A stretch of 64,000 bases of DNA from Mycolicibacterium sp. CBMA 247. Lineage in GTDB: Bacteria; Actinomycetota; Actinomycetes; Mycobacteriales; Mycobacteriaceae. Each line of letters opens with the position of its first letter. The stretch's first letter is position 1. The stretch covers positions 372,001 through 436,000 of the forward strand of contig NZ_VTGX01000003.1 of NCBI RefSeq assembly GCF_009729095.1, given 5' to 3'. Shown one piece after another: positions 44,550-53,585 of this stretch. The position numbers and the translations under genes are program-made. The notes beneath the pieces are model-generated. The model was given only the letters and a program-made list of their open reading frames with translations, did no database searches and was not told the origin of the DNA.

Positions 44550-45976
44550 CCTCGGCCCTCACCCATATCGCAGCCGGGACGGAACTGGTTGAGCCGGTAG
44601 CCGGCGGCGGGCAATTGATCCTGGCCGCACTGGCCGGCATCGCATTGATCGTCGTGCTCATCACGATCGCCAAACTGCATCCGTTCCTGGCCCTGATCTT
44701 CGGCGCACTGACCGTGGGCATGGTCGCGGGGGAGAACGTCGGCAAGGTGCTCGACTCGTTCTCCACTGGATTCGGGACCACCGCCGCCGGGGTCGGGATC
44801 CTGATCGCGCTCGGTGCGATGTTCGCCAAACTCCTGGCCGATTCCGGTGGCGCCGATGAGATCGTGGACACCATCGTCGGGCACGCGTCACCCAGGGCGC
44901 TGCCGTGGGCGATGGCGCTGGTGGGGGCGATCATCGGTCTGCCGATGTTCTTCGAGATCGGCCTGGTGTTGTTGATGCCGGTGATCTACCTGGTGGCCCG
45001 GCGTTCGCAACTCTCGCTGATCACGGTCGGAATTCCCGCCCTGGCAGGCCTTTCGGTCATGCACGGGTTGGTGCCGCCGCATCCGGGCCCGCTGACCGCC
45101 ATCGACTTGTTGCACGCCGATCTCGGTGTCACGCTGGCCCTCGGCGTGATCGTCGCGATCCCCACGCTGATCGTGGCCGGTCCGCTGTTCGGTAAGTTGG
45201 CCGGACGCTGGGTGGTCCTCGACGTGCCGGATCGTTTCGACGCCGCGGACACCGGGGGCGCAGGTTCCGGCGGCTCTGGCGCGGCCACCGCGACCGAGAC
45301 GAAGACCCGGCCGAGCTTCGGCATCACCATCTTCAGCGTGCTGCTCCCGGTGGCGTTGATGATGGGCAAAGCACTCGTCGACATCTTCGTCGAGGACCCA
45401 TCGCACCTGTTGCGCGAGACGTTCGACATTCTCGGCCGGCCCTTGATGGCGTTGCTGATCGCCGTGGTGGCCGGAATGTTCACCCTCGGTCGCGGCGCCA
45501 AGATGACCCGCGACGAGATCGTGAAATGCGTTGAGTCATCGCTTCCCCCGGTTGCCGGCATCATCCTGATCGTCGCGGCCGGTGGCGGATTCAAACAGGT
45601 TCTGGTCGACACCGGGATCGGAACCCTGCTAGCCGAATGGGCCAAGGGCGCCAATCTGTCGGTGGTGCTGCTGGCCTGGGTGCTGGCGGTCCTGATCCGG
45701 TTGGCGACGGGGTCGGCCACCGTCGCCACCATCACCGCGTCGTCACTGATGCTGGGCCTGGTCGAGGGTATGAGCACCGGCGAGGTATCCCTGGTGGTGC
45801 TCGCGGTGGGGGCCGGTTCGTTGTTCTTCTCGCATGTCAACGACGCCGGATTCTGGCTCGTGAAGGAGTATTTCGGGATGACGGTCGGCCAGACCATCAA
45901 ATCGTGGTCGCTGATGGAAACCGCGCTGTCGGTATCGGGCCTGGTTTTCGTCCTGTTGCTGGGATTGGTGATCTGA
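44546..45976 (+). CDS. gntP: Gluconate:H+ symporter, GntP family
   Basis: A 476-residue membrane transporter with about twelve to fourteen hydrophobic segments. GntP-family landmarks include MFFEIGLVLLMPVIY, GLVPPHPGPLTA and, near the end, HVNDAGFWLVKEYFG. A hydrophilic Gly/Ala/Thr-rich loop at about 232-250 separates the two halves. It imports gluconate, which the preceding kinase phosphorylates. The start overlaps the gntK stop by four bases. Confidence 0.93.
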   Translation: MTSALTHIAAGTELVEPVAGGGQLILAALAGIALIVVLITIAKLHPFLALIFGALTVGMVAGENVGKVLDSFSTGFGTTAAGVGILIALGAMFAKLLADSGGADEIVDTIVGHASPRALPWAMALVGAIIGLPMFFEIGLVLLMPVIYLVARRSQLSLITVGIPALAGLSVMHGLVPPHPGPLTAIDLLHADLGVTLALGVIVAIPTLIVAGPLFGKLAGRWVVLDVPDRFDAADTGGAGSGGSGAATATETKTRPSFGITIFSVLLPVALMMGKALVDIFVEDPSHLLRETFDILGRPLMALLIAVVAGMFTLGRGAKMTRDEIVKCVESSLPPVAGIILIVAAGGGFKQVLVDTGIGTLLAEWAKGANLSVVLLAWVLAVLIRLATGSATVATITASSLMLGLVEGMSTGEVSLVVLAVGAGSLFFSHVNDAGFWLVKEYFGMTVGQTIKSWSLMETALSVSGLVFVLLLGLVI

Positions 45977-45992
45977 GCCGGTGACGCGAGAC

Positions 45993-46034
45993 GTTGCGCG
46001 AGGTGCCCGTATTCGAACGTGCATCTCACGCAAC
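45993..46034. terminator. Hairpin between convergent gntP and RDD genes
   Basis: A 14-base arm at 45993-46006 (GTTGCGCGAGGTGC) pairs with 46021-46034 (GCATCTCACGCAAC) with one mismatch and one G-T pair; the loop is 14 bases. It lies between two converging stop codons, as expected for a bidirectional terminator. T-tracts are absent. Confidence 0.5.
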
Positions 46035-46039
46035 GGTTC

Positions 46040-46528
46040 TCAGCTCCGGACCACCTGCGTACCGCCGGCGAGTTCGTCGTGCTTGCCCTGCTTGGTGGAG
46101 CTGGCGCTGATGGTCACCGCGATCACGATCATCGCGATGATGCCGAGGAAACCGCCCGCGAAGGGGATGATCGGCAGCAGGGTGAAGGCATTGCGAATCG
46201 CCGACTGGCCGGCGGTGGGCTTGGGCGCATTCCCCGGCCCGTGTACAGCCAGCCCCAGCATCTTCTTGCCCGGCGTCGCGCCCTGCGCCACTTCGAAACC
46301 GACGAAGTAGACGAACATCAGCAATCCGGTGAACAAACCGGTCACCCAGTAACTCGACAGCGAGTCGGTGATGAACGAAAGGAAGAACGCGACGATCGCG
46401 ACGATGATGCCGTCGATCACGCGCGCGAAGAAGCGCCGGGTCAGTCCGCCCGGTGCTTGTCCACCATAGGGCGGTGGGTATCCGCCTGGTTGCCCGTACT
46501 GCTCCGGTTGATAGTCACCCGTTGTCAT
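46040..46528 (-). CDS. RDD-family membrane protein
   Basis: A 162-residue protein. A cytoplasmic Gln/Tyr/Pro/Gly-rich head of about 28 residues is followed by an RDD domain with three to four membrane segments. The family motif appears as GLTRRFFARVIDGIIV (about 27-42), with the charged Arg and Asp in the first helix region, and later GATPGKKMLGLAV. RDD proteins are poorly understood; some have been linked to ion or small-molecule transport. The ATG at 46528 begins directly before the Pro-rich head. It follows the DoxX gene by ten bases and is probably co-transcribed with it. Confidence 0.85.
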   Translation of the reverse strand: MTTGDYQPEQYGQPGGYPPPYGGQAPGGLTRRFFARVIDGIIVAIVAFFLSFITDSLSSYWVTGLFTGLLMFVYFVGFEVAQGATPGKKMLGLAVHGPGNAPKPTAGQSAIRNAFTLLPIIPFAGGFLGIIAMIVIAVTISASSTKQGKHDELAGGTQVVRS

Positions 46529-46538
46529 GCCATCAACG

Positions 46539-47333
46539 CTACCGATCACGCCGATGGTCGAGTTGGGTTCGAGCGAGATCTGCCAGGGCGGCGGAGCGTT
46601 CGCGGGCGGCCTCGGCGAGTTCGGGTGCACGCTCACGGGCGACGTGCGCGAACTCAGTGGCGCGTTCGCGGGCCGCGTCAGCCACCTCGGGTCCGTGTTC
46701 ACGCGCGGCGTGAGCCAACTCGGAAGCCAATTCGGTGGCGCGCACCACGGCCGCGTCAGCCAGCTCACGGCCCCGCTCTGCGCCGACGGCCAGGCCGTGA
46801 CCGATCTTCTCGGCGATCGCACTGTCGGTCAGGCCGTCACCGCCTGCCGTGACACCGGGAACGGCGGCCGCCACGCTGGCCGATACCTGGCGTGCGGCAC
46901 GGCGTCCGCGCCAGGCCAGCGACGGTTTGCCTGCGGTGTCGGCGGCCGCGATGATCAGGCCGCCGAGCAGGCTCACGTCGGTGAGCAACTCACGGCGTTG
47001 GGCCGCGGCGCGTTGCGGGTCGGATTCCTTCAAGAATGCCTGTGAACCAAGGCTTCCCGGAATCGTCGTGACGGCCAGGGCCGCCGCGGTCAGCCGGGGT
47101 GCCCGGCCGGCCGCCAGGAGCAGTCCGCCGGCCACTTGAACCGCCGCATTGACCCGTGCGACCGTCGTCGCGTTGGTCGGCACCCGGGCACCCACCGGGC
47201 CGGGTAGAACGCTGAGCATGCTGAGGGTGCTGCGTGCCGTCTCGGCGGCACCGGTCGGGTCGCGCAGGGTGTCGACGCCGCGGGCGATGAAGGTGGCGGA
47301 CAACATGGGGCGGGCGATTCGTCTGATCAACAT
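46539..47333 (-). CDS. DoxX-family membrane protein with C-terminal helical repeats
   Basis: A 264-residue protein. Residues 1 to about 130 form a DoxX-like membrane domain that begins with MLIRRIARPMLSATFIARGVDTL and has four hydrophobic segments. A linker leads to a charged Ala/Arg/Glu-rich tail (about 195-260) made of 11-residue repeats such as AAREHGPEVAD, AARERATEFAH, VARERAPELAE and AARERSAALAD. DoxX proteins are small redox-linked or partner-binding membrane proteins; in mycobacteria one works with superoxide dismutase and SseA. The repeat tail is not part of the basic family and may form a long amphipathic helix or coiled coil. Confidence 0.85.
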   Translation of the reverse strand: MLIRRIARPMLSATFIARGVDTLRDPTGAAETARSTLSMLSVLPGPVGARVPTNATTVARVNAAVQVAGGLLLAAGRAPRLTAAALAVTTIPGSLGSQAFLKESDPQRAAAQRRELLTDVSLLGGLIIAAADTAGKPSLAWRGRRAARQVSASVAAAVPGVTAGGDGLTDSAIAEKIGHGLAVGAERGRELADAAVVRATELASELAHAAREHGPEVADAARERATEFAHVARERAPELAEAARERSAALADLARTQLDHRRDR

Positions 47334-47379
47334 GGGTGAGGAGTTCCCCTAGCCCGCCACGGCAAACCTTCGGGTCAGG

Positions 47380-48201
47380 TCAGGAGCGTCCGGCCAGCAG
47401 TAGTCGACTGAGGTGGGTGGTGGTCTGGAGGCCGTCGTCGTAGCCACCCTGATCGCCGAGAGCGTTCATGATCGCCAACGTGTAGCGCTGCTGCGGTCCG
47501 GCGAAGCCGACGCTGTTGACGACCCAACCTCCCTGTTCGAGCGACCAACCGTCCTTGTTGCCCGGACTCATTGCCGCACCGGCACCCCAGACGCCCCACT
47601 GCTGGTTGGCGTCGACGTGCTGGAGCGCATCGACGATGTCGGCAGTCTCGGCCCGCGGCAGGCTGGTGAGGGTGTAGTTCATCAATCGATCGAGATCGTC
47701 GGGCGTGGCCTTCTGGAATCCCCAGTACGGGTAGATGCGGCTGAACCCGCGCTGCGGTTGGACCCCGGTCAGCCCATAGGCGGGGAAGTCGGCGTTGAAC
47801 GTCTGATGGTCGGCGCCGCTGTATCGGGACCACAGAGTGTCCGCGGCGTCGTCGTCCGAAGAGTGCAGCATGGCCGCCATCAGGGCCCGGTCCGAGTCGG
47901 TCAGCGTGACGGTGCCGGCCCGATCTCTGGTCAGCAGGTCGACGACCATGCCCAGCTTGATCGTGGACGCCGTCCACACCTGTTCGCCCGCGTGAGCGTT
48001 CCGGTAGACGGCACCGGTGGTGCGGTCGCGCAGCACGTAACCGACCGTGCCTGGCCGGGTCGCCACGTAGGCATCGGCAGCCGCGAGGCGCTCGGCGAAG
48101 TCGCAATCCTTCTGATCCGTGCAGGCTGCACTCGCCGGCCCGACGGGTATTCCACAGCCGATCGCGACGAGTACGCAGGCAAAGAACAGGAGGCGGCGCA
48201 T
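47380..48201 (-). CDS. Exported serine beta-lactamase-like hydrolase
   Basis: A 273-residue protein with a signal peptide (cleavage probably after ASA at residue 25) and a class A beta-lactamase/transpeptidase-like fold. Active-site motifs visible are S79-x-x-K82 (TASTIKLG), S115-D-D in place of SDN, and K216-D-G in place of KTG. The last two are unusual, so true beta-lactamase activity is uncertain; a D,D-peptidase or esterase-like role is equally possible. An alternative reading is a lipoprotein at Cys16 (AIGC), but the lipobox is poor. The ATG at 48201 is used because the upstream extension lacks a signal-peptide-like start. It is divergent from the MBL gene across 50 bases. Confidence 0.8.
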   Translation of the reverse strand: MRRLLFFACVLVAIGCGIPVGPASAACTDQKDCDFAERLAAADAYVATRPGTVGYVLRDRTTGAVYRNAHAGEQVWTASTIKLGMVVDLLTRDRAGTVTLTDSDRALMAAMLHSSDDDAADTLWSRYSGADHQTFNADFPAYGLTGVQPQRGFSRIYPYWGFQKATPDDLDRLMNYTLTSLPRAETADIVDALQHVDANQQWGVWGAGAAMSPGNKDGWSLEQGGWVVNSVGFAGPQQRYTLAIMNALGDQGGYDDGLQTTTHLSRLLLAGRS

Positions 48202-48251
48202 CGGAGTAGCTTCGCAAACGTGAATCGCGTGGCCGGCATCGACACCGGGCA

Positions 48252-48950
48252 ATGAACTACGTCTGGGAACGGCTGGGCCAGGGTGTGTGGCGGACCCGAC
48301 TGCCGTTTCTGGATGTGACGGTCGGTCTCGTCAGCGGCAGCACCGACGCCCTGCTGGTCGATTCCGGCACCACCTTGGCGGAGGCCCGGGGGATCGAGGT
48401 CGACGCTGCGGCCCTGACCGGGCATCGCGTCAGGCATATCGTCCTGACACACAACCATTTTGACCACGTGCTCGGCGCTTCGTGGTTCGAGGGAGCCGAA
48501 ATCTATTGTGCGCCACAGGTTGCTGCCATGATGTCATCCGGTCGAGCGCAGCTGCGGGCGGATGCGATCCATCACGGTGCCGACGCTGCTGACATCGATC
48601 AGGCGATCGCGGCGATGTCGGTTCCCGCACACCTGGTCTCCGACGGCGATATCGATCTCGGCGACCGGACCGTGAGCATCTGCCACCCGGGCCGCGGCCA
48701 TACCACCCACGATCTGATCGTGACGGTGCCGGACGCGCCCCCGGTGGTGTTCTGCGGTGATCTGGTCGAGCAATCCGGTGACCCGGTCATCGACACCGAT
48801 TCCGATCTCGAGGCCTGGCCGGCCACCCTGCAGGCAGTGCTGGCCGCGGGTGGAGAGGACGGTGTGTTCGTTCCCGGGCACGGCGCGGTGGTGGATGCTC
48901 ACTTCATCCGTCGCCAGCAGCGCTGGTTGAGGGCTCGCAGCGGTTCGTGA
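48252..48950 (+). CDS. Metallo-beta-lactamase-fold hydrolase
   Basis: A 232-residue cytoplasmic enzyme. The metal-binding motif H67-x-H69-x-D71-H72 (THNHFDH) is complete. Later ligands appear as HPGRGHTTHD, the bridging Asp in FCGDLVEQSGDP, and the last His in VPGHG. The fold covers hydrolases with very different substrates (lactones, thioesters, phosphodiesters), and nothing here fixes the substrate. It starts at an ATG close to the divergent serine hydrolase gene, which suggests a shared promoter region. Confidence 0.88.
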   Translation: MNYVWERLGQGVWRTRLPFLDVTVGLVSGSTDALLVDSGTTLAEARGIEVDAAALTGHRVRHIVLTHNHFDHVLGASWFEGAEIYCAPQVAAMMSSGRAQLRADAIHHGADAADIDQAIAAMSVPAHLVSDGDIDLGDRTVSICHPGRGHTTHDLIVTVPDAPPVVFCGDLVEQSGDPVIDTDSDLEAWPATLQAVLAAGGEDGVFVPGHGAVVDAHFIRRQQRWLRARSGS

Positions 48951-48994
48951 TCCCCGCTGGCGGATTTAGTTAGCCCATATGCGACGATTCGCCA

Positions 48995-49813
48995 ATGATC
49001 GAGGTTGCCGCCTATTTCGTGCAGTCCGAGCAGGACAGGTTCCAGCCGACCCGCTTTGCGCAGAGCCACTGGGGTGAGGACCATCTCAACGGCCCGGCAT
49101 TGGTCGGTTTGGCCGCGCAGGCGCTGGAGTCGGCCTTCGGGCTGCCCGGGTTTCTGCCGGCCCGGTTGACCGTCGACCTGTTCAAGGCCGCGCGCGGGCT
49201 GCCGACCACCACGAAGGTGGCGCTGATCCGTGACGGCCGGCGGGTCCGCAACTCCGAGTGTGAGCTCGTGCAGGACGGCGTGACGGTGGCACACGCGACC
49301 TTGGTGCAGTATCGGTTGAGTACGCCCCCGCGGGGCGAAGAGTGGATCGCCCCAACCCGTTTCGAACCACCGGCCGCACTCGATGAGGACCCGTCGACGT
49401 ACATGGGTAGTGATGAGGGCGGTTGGAGTCGCACCATTGCCGACCATCAGAACGCTTCCCGCAAGCGGTTCATGAACCGCACCATCACCGTCGTACAGGG
49501 GCAGCCGAACTCGCCGTTCGTGCGGGCGGCGATGGCGGCCGAGGGCACCAGCCTGGTGACCAACCTGGGCAGCGCCGGCGTCGGCTATATCAACGGCGAC
49601 CTCACGGTCGCACTGTCCCGGTTGCCCGGTGACGATTGGATCGGCGTACAGGCCGATTCGCATTGGGCAGCCGATGGCATCGCCGTGGGCGCTTCCACGC
49701 TGTTCGACAGTGCCGGGGCGTTCGGCACCGGCTTGGTTACCGCCATCAGCAACCCGGCGGCTCAGATCGATTTCAACAACGATCCATTTCCGGATCGAAC
49801 CGCACCACGATGA
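48995..49813 (+). CDS. Acyl-CoA thioesterase-like double-hotdog protein
   Basis: A 272-residue protein with the layout of TesB-like actinobacterial thioesterases. The first hotdog has HWGEDHLNGPALVGLAAQALE (about 27-47) and the second has QADSHWAADGIAVGASTLFDSAG. Members hydrolyse acyl-CoA thioesters in fatty acid turnover. The second half contains the expected Asp and a Ser/Thr near it, but I cannot prove the catalytic triad. The gene follows the MBL gene by 44 bases. No signal peptide is seen. Confidence 0.75.
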   Translation: MIEVAAYFVQSEQDRFQPTRFAQSHWGEDHLNGPALVGLAAQALESAFGLPGFLPARLTVDLFKAARGLPTTTKVALIRDGRRVRNSECELVQDGVTVAHATLVQYRLSTPPRGEEWIAPTRFEPPAALDEDPSTYMGSDEGGWSRTIADHQNASRKRFMNRTITVVQGQPNSPFVRAAMAAEGTSLVTNLGSAGVGYINGDLTVALSRLPGDDWIGVQADSHWAADGIAVGASTLFDSAGAFGTGLVTAISNPAAQIDFNNDPFPDRTAPR

Positions 49814-50204
49814 TCGGCTGAACGCGGTACCCACCCGGGCCGAGGTTTCCCGGCTCGCATCACCGGCGCCGATCGTTTGTGCGCCGTAGCTCGCACTCTG
49901 GGCCACTCGCCGCAGGCCGGATTGCGCTGTCTGCCCACCCTGAGCACCCACCGCTACGAGGTGATTTCCCGAACCGCGATCACCGCGGCGACAGGCGTAC
50001 TGGTCGATTTCGTAGTCCGTTTTGATCGGCCGGATTTGATCTCTTGTATCCGGCCTTCGGGTTGGGCATCGTGGCGGAGCTCCTGTACCACCCTTTGAAC
50101 CCCTGAGCAGCGCTCGCTACACCACCGATCGGCACGGTCATCTCTACCGCACGTTCAGCTGCCCGGTACTCGACGCTCTTCGACCGACCGAAAGAACGCA
50201 TCAC
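49814..50204. other. 391-base stretch without a recognised gene
   Basis: Only short frames are present, none with a family resemblance or a good start. The base composition is like coding DNA, so a decayed gene is possible, but no motif identifies one. It should hold the promoter of the downstream transporter/monooxygenase operon. Confidence 0.5.
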
Positions 50205-51869
50205 ATGCCTCGTACCGTCCTTCGCCATGCCCTGATGACCTCTGCCGCAGCCATTTCGGTTGCGCTGGTGGGTGCCGGTTGCGGCAGTGGGTCGCAGACC
50301 GCGTCCTCGGGTGACGGCGGCACGCCCGTGAGCGGTGGGTCCATCGTGTACGGCGCCGATCGTGAGCCCACCTGCCTGGATCCGCACAACTTCGGCGACA
50401 TGCCGCAGACCTACGTTGCCCGGCAGTACCTGGACTCATTGGTGTCCGAACGCCCCGACGGTTCGGTGGTGCCGTGGCTGGCCGATTCGTGGACAGTGTC
50501 GCCGGACGGCTTGGTCTACACCTTCACGATCCGCTCAGGCGTGAAGTTCCACGACGGCACCCCCTTGGATGCCGCCGCGGTGAAGGCCAACTTCGAGCAC
50601 ATCCTGGATCCGGCCACGCAGTCGCAGACCGACACGGGTTACCTGAGGCCCTACTACAAGTCCGCGCGAGTGCTGAATCCGTCCACTTTCGAGCTCACGC
50701 TGTCCTCGCCGTATTCGGCTCTGCTCCCGGTGCTTTCGCAGGCGTTCTTCGGAATCGAATCGCCCAAGGCGATGGCCCGTGGGCTGGAGGCCAACTGCCA
50801 ATCCCCGGTCGGTACCGGACCGTTCATCGTCAAGAAGTGGAACCGCGGCCAGAGCGTCGAATTGGACCGCAACCCTGACTACAACTCGGCCCCGCAGGAC
50901 GCCAAGCACCAGGGCCCCGCCTATCTTGAGCACGTCAGCTGGAAGTTCCTCGAAGACGGGTCGGTCCGGTTCGCCGCGGTGCAGGGCCGCGACGCCGACA
51001 TCATCTTCAACCCGCCGCCCCAACAGAAGGCCGCACTGGAAGCGGACCGCAACCTGGTCCTGCAGGCATTCACCCATACCGGGCTGCCCGACGGCATCGC
51101 GCTGAACACCACCCACAAGCCGTTCGACGACAAGGCGGTGCGCCAGGCCTTCATCCACGGCGCCAACGCCGAGGCCGCCGTCCGCAGCGCGTATCTCGGC
51201 GTGTTCGACTGGGAGCCGGGCCCGCTGTCGTCGACGACGCCTTACCTGCGTGAAGATCTGCGCGACTTCTACGCACACGACCCGGACAAAGCCAACGTCC
51301 TGCTGGATTCCGCGGGGTGGACCCATCGTGACGCCGACGGCTACCGCACCAAGGACGGCAAGCGACTTACCGCCCAATTGGTCTACTCGTCGGATCCGGG
51401 AGACACCCCGCCCGCCGACGTGACGCTGTTCCAGAACATTCAGGCCGCCGAGAAAGAGATCGGCTTCGATGTGGTGCTCAAGCCGCTTCCGGCCGACCAG
51501 TACTACTCGGCATTCACCGACAAGGACGCCTATGACGGCCTGACCGGCGCGTACTGGAACAGCCCGACACCTGCGGTGCTGTCGATCGTGTATTCCACCG
51601 ACTCCCTGAAAGCCGCTCCGGGCAACAACATGTCCTGGGTCTCGGACCCCAAGATCGATGATCTGTTGCATCAGGCGGCAGCCTCGATCGACGTCGAGCA
51701 GCAGAAGCAGCTCTACGGCGAGGTCGAGCAGATCGTCGCCGAGAACGCCTATCACCTCGGGCTCTACCCCCAGACCACCCGCCTGGTCGCCAAGAAGCGG
51801 CTCAAAGACGTCTGGATCGAGCCCTCGGAGGGGGAGCCGGTCCTGCACGACGCGTGGCTGGCGCCATGA
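50205..51869 (+). CDS. Peptide-type ABC transporter substrate-binding lipoprotein
   Basis: A 554-residue solute-binding protein of the DppA/OppA family (SBP_bac_5). The signal sequence ends with a lipobox, Cys at residue 26 (VGAGC), then a Gly/Ser-rich linker. Body motifs include DREPTCLDPHNF near the start of the mature domain, TFTIRSGVKFHDGTPLDAAA and QSPVGTGPFIVKKW. Family members bind peptides, but also nickel, sugars and sulfur compounds. Co-transcription with two flavin oxygenase genes argues for an organosulfur-like ligand here. The stop overlaps the permease start (ATGA). Confidence 0.92.
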   Translation: MPRTVLRHALMTSAAAISVALVGAGCGSGSQTASSGDGGTPVSGGSIVYGADREPTCLDPHNFGDMPQTYVARQYLDSLVSERPDGSVVPWLADSWTVSPDGLVYTFTIRSGVKFHDGTPLDAAAVKANFEHILDPATQSQTDTGYLRPYYKSARVLNPSTFELTLSSPYSALLPVLSQAFFGIESPKAMARGLEANCQSPVGTGPFIVKKWNRGQSVELDRNPDYNSAPQDAKHQGPAYLEHVSWKFLEDGSVRFAAVQGRDADIIFNPPPQQKAALEADRNLVLQAFTHTGLPDGIALNTTHKPFDDKAVRQAFIHGANAEAAVRSAYLGVFDWEPGPLSSTTPYLREDLRDFYAHDPDKANVLLDSAGWTHRDADGYRTKDGKRLTAQLVYSSDPGDTPPADVTLFQNIQAAEKEIGFDVVLKPLPADQYYSAFTDKDAYDGLTGAYWNSPTPAVLSIVYSTDSLKAAPGNNMSWVSDPKIDDLLHQAAASIDVEQQKQLYGEVEQIVAENAYHLGLYPQTTRLVAKKRLKDVWIEPSEGEPVLHDAWLAP

Positions 51870-52789
51870 GACGCGTGCTGATCCGGATCACCGGGATGAT
51901 CGGAGTGCTCTGGGGCGCCGCGACATTGACGTTCCTCGCCCAGCACCTGATGCCGGGCGACCCGGCACAGACGATCCTCGGCGGTGCCGGCTCCAAGCCC
52001 AGCCCCGAGCAGCTGGCTGCGGTCAGCGAACAGTACGGATTCGACCGGCCGCTGCCGGTGCAGTACGCGGACTATCTCGGTGGGTTGCTGCGCGGTGATC
52101 TCGGGACGTCGTATGTGCTCAAACAGCCGGTGGCCGACATCATCGGGCAGCAGCTGGGCCCCACACTGGTGTTGACGATCACCGCGTTGGTGGTCTCCTG
52201 GGTGATTGCGGTGGTGGTCACCCTCCTCACCGCACATCGCAGTCGGGCGCTGGCCGCGATCGGTTCGGGCCTGGAGATCTTTCTGGCCGCGTTGCCCCAA
52301 TATTGGCTGGGCATCGTGCTGTTGGTGATCTTCGCGTTCCAGCTGCACCTGTTTCCGGTCGTCGGCGACGATGGCGTGGCCGGGCTGGTGCTGCCGGCGC
52401 TGACCCTGGCACTGCCACTGGCCGGCTTCCTCGGCCAGGTGACGCGGGACGAGTTCTCCTCGGCGATGGAGCAGCCGTTCGCCGTGTCGGCACGGGCGCG
52501 CGGAATGAGCGACTGGGGTGTGCGCTGGCGACATGCGTTGCGCCATGCGGTGTTGCCCGGTTTGTCGTTGTCGGGTTGGGCGCTGGGTTCCTTGTTCTCG
52601 ACAGCCGTGATCGTCGAAATTGTGTTCGTGCGGCCCGGTTTGGGCCGCGTCCTGGTCGACGCTGTTTCCAAGCAGGACATGCCGGTGGTGGTGGGCGTGA
52701 CGTTGTTGGTGGCGTTGGCGTACGTGGTGGCCAACCTATTGGTGGACATCGCCTTTGTCCGTGTCGATCCCCGGCTCAGGAGGGCATGA
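51866..52789 (+). CDS. ABC transporter permease, DppB-like
   Basis: A 307-residue membrane permease with about six helices. The DppB layout is clear: MRRVLIRITGMIGVLWGAATLTF, then HLMPGDPA, and the ATPase-contact loop EQPFAVSARARGMSDWGVRWRHALRHA. The ATG at 51866 is chosen for its ATGA overlap with the preceding stop; the in-frame codon at 51854 would add four residues. The partner permease gene begins two bases after the stop. Confidence 0.9.
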   Translation: MRRVLIRITGMIGVLWGAATLTFLAQHLMPGDPAQTILGGAGSKPSPEQLAAVSEQYGFDRPLPVQYADYLGGLLRGDLGTSYVLKQPVADIIGQQLGPTLVLTITALVVSWVIAVVVTLLTAHRSRALAAIGSGLEIFLAALPQYWLGIVLLVIFAFQLHLFPVVGDDGVAGLVLPALTLALPLAGFLGQVTRDEFSSAMEQPFAVSARARGMSDWGVRWRHALRHAVLPGLSLSGWALGSLFSTAVIVEIVFVRPGLGRVLVDAVSKQDMPVVVGVTLLVALAYVVANLLVDIAFVRVDPRLRRA

Positions 52790-52790
52790 G

Positions 52791-53585
52791 ATGGCGGTGC
52801 GGATAGCCGGTCTCTACCTCGCGATGATGCTGGCCTGGGCGGCGGCGCCGTCGCTGTTCACCAGCGAGTCGCCGTATGACACCGATATCGAAGTACCGCT
52901 ACAGGTTCCGTCATGGGAGCACTTGTTCGGCACCGACGCCTCCGGACGCGACATCTACACGCGCGTCGTCTACGGCGCCCAGAGTTCACTCGCGATCGGC
53001 GTGGGGGCGACCGCGCTGGCGCTGAGCGTTGCCATCGTGTTCGGTTTGGCTTCGGGGCTGGGCGGACGGTTCACCGACGGTGCGATCAGCCGGTTCCTGG
53101 AGGTCGTGCTCGCGCTGCCGGGCATGCTCGTCGCGTTGCTGTTCATCGCGATGCTCGGCCCGGGCGCGGCGACCCAGATCGTGGCAGTGGCGATCGGCTC
53201 GGCCGCCGGCTATGCGCGGATGATCCGGGGCCAGGTTTTGGCCGTCAAGGATTCCGGATATGTCAGTGCAGCACTCGCTCTCGGGCATCCACAACATCGC
53301 ATCATCACCCGCCACGTCTTCCCGAACGCGATGCGCCCACTGGTGGTGCTGGGCACCATGGGGGTCGGCCAGTCGATCGTGTGGGCGTCGTCGCTGAGCT
53401 TTCTCGGGCTCGGCGTCGCGCCGCCGGCGCCGGAGTGGGGCGCCATGCTCAACGCCGGCCGCGACTTCGTCTCCACTGCCTGGTGGCTGGAAGTGTTTCC
53501 GGGACTGGCGATCGTCGGCTGCACACTGGCGGTCACGGTCGTCGGCCGCAATCTGCAGCAACGTCTGGAAGGACGGCTGACATGA
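52791..53585 (+). CDS. ABC transporter permease, DppC-like
   Basis: A 264-residue permease. The DppC signature HLFGTDASGRDIYTRVVYG is at about 41-59, and the coupling loop is DSGYVSAALALGHPQHRIITRHVFPN. It has about six membrane segments. Its N-terminus is shorter than usual for DppC proteins. The ATG at 52791 has AGGAGGG seven bases upstream. The stop overlaps the next start (ATGA). Confidence 0.9.
   Translation: MAVRIAGLYLAMMLAWAAAPSLFTSESPYDTDIEVPLQVPSWEHLFGTDASGRDIYTRVVYGAQSSLAIGVGATALALSVAIVFGLASGLGGRFTDGAISRFLEVVLALPGMLVALLFIAMLGPGAATQIVAVAIGSAAGYARMIRGQVLAVKDSGYVSAALALGHPQHRIITRHVFPNAMRPLVVLGTMGVGQSIVWASSLSFLGLGVAPPAPEWGAMLNAGRDFVSTAWWLEVFPGLAIVGCTLAVTVVGRNLQQRLEGRLT

Noticed and set aside
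52913..53581. Longer start of the double ATPase (792 residues)
   Set aside because: The extension is an Arg-rich shadow of the DppC-like permease; homology begins after the ATG at 53582.
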